Shown in pieces: positions 55,901 to 64,000 of a DNA stretch of 64,000 nucleotides. Below the pieces are notes generated by a model. It was given only the letters and a program-made list of their open reading frames with translations, was not told where the DNA came from and searched no databases. Position numbers and translations under genes: made by a program. Within the stretch, counting starts at the first letter, position 1. Every line of letters begins with the position of its first letter. Source of the stretch: Sternotherus odoratus (taxonomy: Eukaryota > Chordata > Testudines > Kinosternidae); assembly GCA_032164245.1 (NCBI GenBank), contig JAVMKO010000010.1, positions 45,716,848 to 45,780,847 of the forward strand. Direction: 5' to 3'.

Positions 55901-58900
55901 CACTTGGAGTGAGGGTGGGAGGCATCCCATGGGGGTTTTTCTTCTGTTGCCATAGACATAGAACATGAGGGAGGTTTCTGGCCTGGCTGATGCTTAATGA
56001 CCTGTTCACTGGCCCAAATGGGTTCTTGAGTACCTTGGCCAAAGGGGCTTGAATCCATATTTAGACACCTGTATGGATGGGACCTGGGCTGGCAGGAGGT
56101 TCCAGCCAGGAGCTGAGAACATGGAAGCCTGGTTGAGGCCCCCCAAGTTTAGGCATCTTGGCCTCAGTTCCTTATTGAACCTTGCTCATCCTGATTTGTT
56201 TCACACAGAATGCTTTGCTCTTGGCCAGAGAAAAGGACCTGGTGGGGACACTGATTGCTGAATGGGGAAGAAGGGAGTTGATGAGGGCATAGGAGATAGA
56301 CTGGTGAGCTGGCTGTATAGCAAAGGAACATGAGCTAGGTAGGGTGAATGCTATCCCAGGGTGATAGTCTCAGCTGCCTGGCTCCCATCCTGTCCATCTG
56401 GGTAGAGCGATTGCTTCCCATTAACCCTATTTCCCTTCACCACCTGTATCCTTCACTTCTTCAGTCTCATCCCCTATATATGCTCTACTCCACTGTGGGA
56501 TCAGCACCAGATCAGGTAAATTTGCACCAGAGAAGTGAAGCAGTTGCATGTCCTCTGCAGTCAGAGTTCAGCTGGCCAGAGAAAGCCACTGGACACCCTG
56601 AGGTCTACAGTCCTACAAGCTAGAAGAGTCAGTGCTCAGTGCCCGGGAGTTGAGTTACCACGGAGATGAAGCAGCACAGCCAGCCACCTGGACAGGCCTC
56701 ACAGAGCACTGTGAGCCACGCTGGGGCAGAGTTTATTTGATGGTGATAGGATATTCCTGGCCTGCAGCTGCACTGTCCCACTCTCAGAGAAGAGACAGTC
56801 ACTTCAGCCTCTGCAGGTCTCAAACGATAGGGAAATGCGCTCAACCTAAGGCCGCAGAGCCCCCTGGGGAGCTGTAGGACAGCGGTTTTACTTTCATTTA
56901 CAGCATGATCGTTTGCAGCACCTGTCGGGTGAAAGCCAGACTCCACAGCCACTGGGCAAGAACCCAAGCCAGCACCAGCTGCCACCACTGCCTCCTCCAG
57001 ATGAGAGCAATGGGGCTTCATGCCAGTGGCTGCCTGGTGTCATGTATGCACCCCCCACAGCAGAGTGCTAGGCAGCGAAGTGATGCAGTTTGTCTGTGTG
57101 GTGAGCTCCTGGCCAGCCATCGCACACTCACCCCTGGCCCCGGGGGCAGATGAGCTGCAGGGAAAGGAACCAGTTGTCAGTCTCCGGGTAGGGAATAATC
57201 AGCGTTACGTCTGTGGAGGACGCAGTCACGTTCAGAGGGTAGCCCTGGAAAAAAGCTTCAGAGAAAAAGGGTGTTTGCCATTAGTTACATGATGTGGCTA
57301 AGAACTCCCAGGGGCTCCAGAGCTTTGGCAGGTGGGGGAAGGGAAAGAAACAAGACCCATAGAAATACCAGGCTGAGACCAATCCCCTGAGCTGTGGAAC
57401 AGTCAGAGATACATTCCCCACAGCAGCCTGATCTTTCCACGATTGGCCTTCCTGAGATCAGAGCACACCAGGGAGCCAGCCCTCATGACCAGAGATTAGG
57501 GGCAATGGGAAAAGCCCAGACCCTACATCCCAGCACTCTCCAAGGTCCTGCCCTGCTAGGGACAGTGTCCAAAGAATCCCACTGGTTCAGTTCCACTAGT
57601 CCTCGCAGTACTGGGATCCCAGATGCAGCTGGGCTGGGGCGTCTCTGCTCTGTGACACCGTGTGACGTTACCCTGCTCCCAGCAGGATGAGTAAGGGGTT
57701 AAATCACCACCAGCCACTGGCTACTAACTGTACCAGCACTCCCACCGCAGCTAACTCCCATGGCAGTCAGCACTCCGCAGTATAAGCAGGATCTCGGTGG
57801 TTCCCTCGGCTCTACTGAACAAGGTCCAGAGAGGCCCAGCAGAGCAGCTACACCCATTCTGCTAGCAGGAGGCTGGGCAGCAGCATCTCCCACTTACCGT
57901 GCTAGCACAGGCAGCTTCTTCCAGAGGGACCCTGTATAACCAGGGGGCAAGGTTTGGAGAGAATGGTTCAGGCTGAAACAGACCATCACTATCAGACAGG
58001 AGCTGAAGTGCTGTCAGGCTCCAGCACCAGCCATGAGACCACGCTGCCGGAACCCTAACATTACACCAGAAATACAGGCAGAGCCCAAAGGTGGGTGCCA
58101 GCGACGCCCGTACCTGTTCTGCAGTTCTGTGTGATATTGAGGGTCAACACTGGAGAGGCAGCATTCATGCACGCGAACACGCTACCATTGCCTATGCTCA
58201 GGGAAGTCTGTGGAAACAAAACACACAAGATCTGAAAAACACATTAAGCTGACCTCGCTTCCTAAAATTACCCTGCCCAAACACATCACATATTATTACC
58301 ACCCCCTGCCTCATGCTGTTACTCAGCCTCTCCCAATAAACACTCCCCAGCTATATCACTTCACACCTCCCCACGTCCCCTGAACAGAGCGTTTGGCATT
58401 GGAGATTAACCCATCTGGCAACACTTTACTGATCTCTGGGCACGCCAGGCTGGGGCACAAGCAGTGACTCTACCAAAAAGACCTATAGGCGAATGGCAAA
58501 CACCAGTGATTTTGCTGACTTAATGTTCCCGCTCTACACCCATGTTCAACATACTCTTTTGCAACATGAGGATATCAATGAAAAAAGGGAAGGCTGCAGG
58601 CCCTGATGGTATTCCGCCAAAATTCCTCCACCATCTCAACCCTAAAGGACTTCAATGACTAGCAACACTGTAATCTGCTACCTTAGGACAATACAGATCC
58701 CTCAAATATGGCATGAGAAAATGGTAATTACCATTCCAAAGCCTGGAAAGCGCACTGATGAAGTGGGACGCTATAGGCCAATTTCTCTACTATTCATGAC
58801 CTATAATCTTCTTGGACGTATCAGTCTCAAAAGAATATGCCCTTTTACTGAGCCAATTATCCCTGTCAAATCAGCAGGCTTCGAGCCAAGACCTAGTTGT

Positions 58901-61900
58901 TGTGACCAAGTTCTGGCAATCACAACTCACATTGAGGCAATCACAAAAAAAACCCCCTAAAGACTGGCGCAGTATTTGTCAACCTGTCATCTGCATATGA
59001 TATTGTATGGATTAAGAGCACTCAGGGCCTCAAACGCTAGAAGAAAGCCATGTAGAGCATGACTGAATTGCTAACCAGTGCAGTACCAGGTGCAGAGACA
59101 TCAGAATCTACAAGAAGATCTTGCAATCCTGTGTTTCCCCAAAATTTCCCAGTACATACACTAAAGTGGCACGAGGTGTGAAAAGCACCCAGAAAAATCA
59201 CAGTGATATCAAGTTCATTTGGGAGAGTCCATTTCACTTGCTGAGCAACAGCATTCAGCTGCTGATCCACGGTCTGAATGACAGAATCCTGTCATTTCGG
59301 CATTATAGGATAGATTGTGGCCATATCAGCTGGTCTGGCCTCCACAATAGGCATATATGAAACCACTGTGTAGGTTCTCTTCTTTGTTGCAAGCTTGTGG
59401 TTGAAACCAGGCCAAAATGGAACCACCTGAGTGTGAGCAGCAGCAGGAGCAGCATTTGGTACTGGCAGGACATCACGGGGCAGTCATCTTAAGACACTGG
59501 GAGAGATCTGACAGCATTCTTATGTAGGTGACAAGAGTTTATTTTCTCAAGTACTTTTTCATGGCAAGTTGGTTCTGGACTTGTTCTAGGTTCTTCAAAT
59601 ACTGCACAAGCGACACTGATTGCCCAGGGAGAGCAAGTGACTTTTCTTTCCCACACTTCAGTGATATTTCTTGTGATGTTGGACTACTTGTAGACTGTTC
59701 TTGAAATACCACTCTAGCCCTTGAATGGAAGCTGTTCTTTCCATTAGTGGCCTCTACATTGATGTCTATATTAACATCTCCTCCATGCAGAAGCTTTCCA
59801 CCAGCATGAAGTGGTATAAATCCATTTAGAATGAACACACCTCCCTGGAGTTGTTCTACTTCAGTTTTTGCAGCAGCAGTGATGAGCCAGCTGAGCTTAT
59901 CATAACTGATGCAGAATCCAGCAACGTGTAATATATTAATTAATTTGCAAAACCCAAACTCATGGTATAACTGTGCAGCAAGGTTTACATGCAGTGGTGT
60001 GATAATTTTGGAACTGTTAAACACGATGCACTCTGCAACTGAGAGCTGTCTTCTTTAAATGCCTTCTGAAGGATGATACCTCTTGTTGGCTGAATTATAT
60101 GCCTCTTTATCAATCAGCCAAAGGACAAACTTCTGCACCGATTGGAGCGCAAAAGTAGTGACCTCTGAACTGCAATCCCCTGGCTTTGGATAATAGTCCA
60201 ACACTTTCGTTTTGGCTATTTCAGACCGAAAGACTGAAGCAGCATTATACAAAACCACTTTTTCATCAGGTTCATTCACCAGAAGAACACCCATAAAACA
60301 TTTGGATGACTTAATTTCCTGTTTCAGGTTATTAGCAGCTTGGATAGATCAGCTAATGTTACTGTGATGCACTGAACAATGGTAGATTTGCCTTGTCCAT
60401 GCTATGCATGAAGTGAAGTGCAGAGTCATCATGTTTTTTCTAATCTTGCCTGTAATTTGCACTGGAACAGTTTACAATTACGACATCCGAGGGAAGTAGG
60501 GGTCTATATCTTTGTAGCAGCTTGGACAGGAAAAGAGCCTTCTTGTTAGACAATGATATTATGTACATCTCTTCAATCAGTTGATAAAATAAGCTGAGTG
60601 TATTGTTGCAGTGTAACTGGATAGTTTTGCTTTAAGATTCACTTTACTCAAGTAGGAAGAAAGGCATATTGGGGGACAAACTGCATCCTTATCAATCAAG
60701 TCTTCCACAGATATTCTCTGCAACATGTTACCATCTCCGCTCTGAAGTGCTGCCTCCCTTAGAATGCTTGTGGCACCTTAGAGACTAACCAATTTATTAG
60801 TTACTAGCAAAAATACCCGGCGTTGCTCGGGGTATTTGTAATTGGAAACTGAGATGTAAAAAGACTACCATGTTTTTTATTAATACAAATTTTGTTCAGA
60901 CGTCTCAGCGTTGCTCGGGTCCGTTGGAGGGGGGAGGGGGGAGAGAGCTGAGCGAGTGCGGGGTCCATTGGAGGGGGGTATTATGACATCATAACTATGT
61001 CACAGAGAACAGCAGGTTTTAACCTGCTGCCCAGCTGATGTGAATGGGCTTTAAAGAATTTCACCCCTGGGGGGCGTCAGTGGTGAGATTTGAAAAATTT
61101 TCAACTCTTACCCTGATTAGGACCCTAAAGCCTATAACTGTACCAAATTTCAAGTCTCTAGCTCAAACGGTGTGGAAGGAGTAAGGCAGCATACATACCG
61201 TGTTTCCCCGAAAATAAGACAGTGTCTTATATTAATTTTTGCTCCCAAAATTACATTACATTATATTACAGCGAGAGGCAAAACTGGAAGTATGTCTTAT
61301 TTTCGAGGGATGTCTTACTTTCGGGGAAACAGGGTACACACACGCACACACCATTTGACTTTTATATATATAGATTTATTATTAGTCTCTAAGGTGCCAT
61401 AAGTCTTCCTCATTTTCTTTACGGATACAGACTAACACAGCTGCTAATCTTATTTCTGTTTTATGAAGTTTATCATCTTTTTCGTGTGGCTTTCTCAAGC
61501 AAACAATGCAGCAGGACTTGTCACTAGAAGAGGGGCTTGCTCCAGTGGTTATAGACGCAGATGAACATAATGCTTTTCTATCAGCTTCAGAGTCTATTTT
61601 CTTTCCTGGGTTCAATACAACTCTGCTGGTGTGCCAAATCTGACTCATGTCTCCATTTCTGAAAGCAACCCCTGTGATAGAGTATTGGCAGCAAATCCTC
61701 TACACTAGAAAACTCATGCAAAGGCCGCCAAGACAATTACTCTCTCCTGGAGTCTGCTGCCCGGGTCACAGAATTCTGTTCCCCACTGGTGGCTTTTGAC
61801 AGTTTTGCATTCTTTTGATTTTCTTGAATTACAAAACATTTTTCAAAGTTTGCAGAGAGCCTTTTTCTCTTTGATGTAAACTTTAAGGAGCTTGTATCCT

Positions 61901-64000
61901 CCATGTCTTTATATACTTAACTTCCCTGTAGAGGTACAATTCCCAAAGCAGATTGTTTGCATTCCCACCCCTACTATTATCCCACTTGTCATGTTGTACA
62001 AGTACACACACTCGTGCTAAATTAAATTGATATGAGTATCAAGATTGCCATTTTTGTTCAATGAACACTTTGATTGAAGCCCAGTATGAAGCTGTGTATT
62101 GTCATCTCTAACACGAATACTGACCTGTGCATAAGCGCCACTGAAATAAAAAGCTAGTTTCTAGAATAGCTAGAACAGCTAGTACTGCATCCGTGGGCAA
62201 TTACAAATTGAAACCTTCTACCAGGCAGACTAAATGTTAAAATCGTATGCACAAAAGCTTACAAATAGAGAAGCATTACTTTAGGAATTCATGTACATTT
62301 ATATCTACCCATTATGTAGTACACACTATGGGCATGCAATCTACTGCTATTGGTACACAACCTTCAGTGAGAGACTGATCCGGTCAGAAAATTTCAGCTA
62401 AAAATATAGAAAACTTTAATAATCACTTGTGAGATACTTTGATGATTAAGAATATGCGATGTAAAAACATTTCCTGTCAGCATATTGGAAAAGTGATATT
62501 TGCTATTTTTGCCACATGCTAAACAGCTTCATCATTTTTGGAAAAAAGATACTTGGCCATGCAACATCAATAAAAATCTTTTAATATGCTGATATTTGGT
62601 AGCTTTGACCAATAAACACCACATTATGGTGTTGTAATTAACAGTAAAAGGCTGTAGTCAGTCATGTTGCAGTGTTTCTGGAAGTGCAAACACGACACTC
62701 ATTTTGGGTACCACTGCTTCACCTCATCTCCAGACTTACAGAACCACATGACAGCTCCCCATCATACCTCACCTAAATGTACTGTATGTACATTAATGTA
62801 AATCATTAATAATAAATGATGTCTGTTTACAGACAACTCCAAAAATATGACCCTTTTTTGGAGAACAGCCACTTGCCAACCAGTTATAGATGCTGGAGAT
62901 TGCTCTCATCCCCAGTGCACCAGGGCAAGAGGGGAGACTAACCTGCTTGGAGCATTAGGAAGGTTTCTAGTCAGGTGCTGCTAGTTACTGCAGTGCCTGT
63001 ATTACATGTTCACTGAAAGACTTACAAGTCGCTTCCCAAGTTATTCATCAACATATCAGGGTGAAGCTCCCCAGGAGGGCGACAGGGGGTGTATCTGACC
63101 TTCCAGCACGGGCTATTCACTCTAGTGCAGTAGTGTCCAATATGTTCACCACTAGGCACATGTATCTACTAGGCTATTGAATTGTGGCTAATGCATGTGG
63201 CTTTTTTATAATGTGGCTATAAGAAAAATTCAAAATCACAAGTGTGGCTATCATTGAAATTCTGTTGGACACCCCTATTGTTTTGCTAGGTCACAGGAAT
63301 GGAGAAACACATTTTAGTTGCCATCACCCAACAGAGAGCCTGTGACTTCTGAAAGTCCTGGCAGAGTAGTGACTTGAACCAAAGTGTCTCAAGTCCCAGG
63401 CCAATGTCTTAACGACTGGACCATCCTTCCTCCCTTGCTAATGTGAGCAGCCCCCTGCTTCTCTCAGCTGTTTGGCAGGCTCTGCAATCTGGAGTTTTCA
63501 GAGATAGCTGGGTCAGGGGTGTTGGGAAAGCTCAAGTTCTTTCCCACTGCCTCCCACAGACTGGGCTTTTCTGCTCTGCTGTGACTAAGAAACAGTGACT
63601 AAATAACAGGTCTTGGGCCCCAAGTCAGGGCACTTGTCTTCCCCACAGCTCCAGAGCCAGCTGGCAGGACATGCTAGATACAGAAGGGCAGAGCTGTAAA
63701 ATTCTTTGTGAAACTGAAAGATGAAAAGCAAAGCATGGGGAAGTTCTCCCATGGCTCTGTAGCTCCCCACCAACTCCCGACCTCCCCAGGCCTGCCCCTG
63801 TAGCTCTATACTCCCCAGACAGCTCACGACCAGTATATGTGCATGCATGGCAGGGCAACTATAGAGAGAAGATGCCAACACAAAGGCGACAGTTTACATG
63901 GGAGCACACTGTACCTCGTTCAGCAGCAGGTTCACCACCAGGGTGCCTCCACTGTCCATGCCTGTATTCAAGTTGAAGAGGAGCAGCGTGGGGAATTCAG
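49926..64000 (-). CDS. PGAP6: GPI-specific phospholipase A2 PGAP6/TMEM8A (3' exons)
   Basis: PGAP6 removes an acyl chain from GPI-anchored proteins such as CRIPTO at the cell surface. Exons seen: 64,000-63,915 (continues off the edge), 58,207-58,114, 57,244-57,132, 55,145-55,009, 53,267-53,089, 51,886-51,740, 51,022-50,906, 50,222-49,926. The last four supply seven hydrophobic helices. Exon 55,145 gives an EGF-like Cys motif (DDCGTYGQCSLLRR, AGCSCKAG). CREST-type residues appear as FFSTFYHACDQPG, QYCDFLGS and YTHSIWH. It ends NDREELYTVT, stop. The join between 58,114 and 57,244 is out of frame, so one exon is missing (see the 57,898-57,972 candidate). Signal peptide and first exons lie outside the window. 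Confidence 0.95.
55158..55207. repeat. 26-bp tandem duplication at a PGAP6 acceptor
   Basis: GAGATTTGACAAATGAGCCT occurs at 55,158 and 55,184. On the gene strand this lies 13-62 bases before the exon at 55,145, the branch-point region. Confidence 0.9.
57898..57972 (-). other. PGAP6: candidate PGAP6 exon with unresolved phase
   Basis: Minus strand TTTCAG|CCTGAA...GCACG|GTAAGT bounds 75 bases open as PEPFSPNLAPWLYRVPLEEA-ACAST. It joins in frame to the next exon (GYPLNVT...). The preceding exon ends one base into a codon (QNCRT+G), which would give an immediate stop. Either a small unseen exon of length 2 mod 3 precedes it, or it is not used, or a base is wrong. Confidence 0.4.
58560..59030 (+). 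pseudogene. non-LTR retrotransposon RT fragment
   Basis: Plus-strand frames give KKGKAAGPDGIPPKFLHHLN, QIWHEKMVITIPKPGKRTDE, GRYRPISLL, SAGFEPRPSCCDQVLAITTH and finally VFVNLSSAYDIVW. These are RT motifs in order up to the first catalytic aspartate (AYD). Frameshifts separate them and the later motifs are missing. The exact clade is not certain; it is not the CR1 seen elsewhere here. Confidence 0.75.
60766..61449. mobile_element. inverted Penelope ends around an unclassified element
   Basis: 60,766-60,800 is a Penelope tail piece in minus orientation (TGTGGCACCTTAGAGACTAA). 61,379-61,449 is one in plus orientation (TTAGTCTCTAAGGTGCC...GACTAACACAGCTG). Between them, 60,801-61,378 starts TTACTAGCAAAAATACCCGG, and TTATTAG occurs on both sides (60,794-60,800, 61,379-61,385), a possible 7-bp duplication. 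So an unclassified element may have inserted into a fold-back Penelope copy. Confidence 0.55.
61198..61334. mobile_element. mariner-type MITE with TA TSD, 137 bp
   Basis: Left end CCGTGTTTCCCCGAAAATAA and the right end in reverse complement CCCTGTTTCCCCGAAAGTAA differ at two positions. TA flanks both ends (61,196-61,197 and 61,335-61,336). It sits inside the 60,801-61,378 element. Confidence 0.88.
61650..63280. other. PGAP6 intron, nothing recognised
   Basis: A/T-rich intronic sequence without open frames of interest. No exon of PGAP6 was recognised here between the exons ending at 63,915 and starting at 58,207. Confidence 0.5.
63290..63440 (-). mobile_element. tRNA-derived SINE, minus strand
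   Basis: On the minus strand GGAAGGATGGTCCAGTCGTT (box A region) is followed 40 bases later by TTGGTTCAAGTC (box B). A diverged body follows. Different from the 21.5-kb SINE and without a clear CR1 tail. Confidence 0.55.

Larger units (their letters stand above)
59037..61648 (-). pseudogene. broken protein of an uncharacterised repetitive family
   Basis: Minus-strand pieces in order: a Cys motif CCIVCLRKPHEKDDKLHKT (61,648-61,382), MGVLLVNEPDEKVVLYNAAS (60,294-60,055), LAAQLYHEFGFCKLINILHV and LHGGDVNIDINVEATNGKNS (60,024-59,539), then YTVVSYMPIVEARPADMAT and VKWTLPNELDITVIFLGAFH (about 59,390-59,037). The pieces appear collinear and belong to one long protein. I recognise the style as a multicopy family of unknown function in fish and reptile genomes but cannot name it. 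Frameshifts, stops and a nested repeat block (60,766-61,449) inactivate it. A transposon or domesticated element origin is likely. Confidence 0.55.

Overview
The window is vertebrate nuclear DNA with spliced genes. It is most likely from a cryptodiran (hidden-necked) turtle. The main clue is a tRNA-derived SINE with box A, box B and a CR1-type tail (21,533-21,724). CR1 LINEs, Penelope-like elements (PLEs), DIRS-type elements and many hAT and Tigger-like MITEs support this. No bacterial, plasmid or CRISPR feature is present.

Two protein-coding genes are supported, both on the minus strand. MRPL28, a mitochondrial large-subunit ribosomal protein, is complete: five coding exons between 39,606 and 46,118 encode 252 aa. 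It has a GC-rich promoter and probably a non-coding first exon near 46,380. PGAP6/TMEM8A, a GPI-specific phospholipase A2 of the CREST family, starts beyond the right edge. Its last exons lie between 64,000 and 49,926, and its 3' UTR probably runs to about 48,210. The tandem same-strand pair matches the known vertebrate neighbourhood, as I recall it, in which AXIN1 follows MRPL28. No AXIN1 coding exon was recognised to the left.

Layout. 1-29 kb: no gene found, with relic transposons (hAT transposase, CR1, a PIF/Harbinger transposase, an LTR-like element with a hAT MITE inside it) and minisatellites. 29.4-37.6 kb: a nested insertion complex. A decayed DIRS element (minus strand) was invaded by a 2.3-kb Penelope-like element that keeps a 693-codon open frame and a perfect 12-bp target duplication. 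A short PLE copy (16-bp duplication), two hAT MITEs with perfect 8-bp duplications and a CR1 are also present. 34.5-38.2 kb also holds 204-bp inverted arms about 97% identical. 39.2-46.6 kb: MRPL28, with a solo LTR carrying its own MITE in the last intron. 46.7-64 kb: a PLE fragment, then PGAP6. Its 5.7-kb intron holds a LINE reverse-transcriptase relic and a broken multi-part protein of an uncharacterised repetitive family.

The most interesting signals are the nearly intact Penelope element, hammerhead-ribozyme-like motifs in its relatives near which short copies begin, the inverted arms, a GC-AG intron in MRPL28, and the unclassified protein family in the PGAP6 intron.
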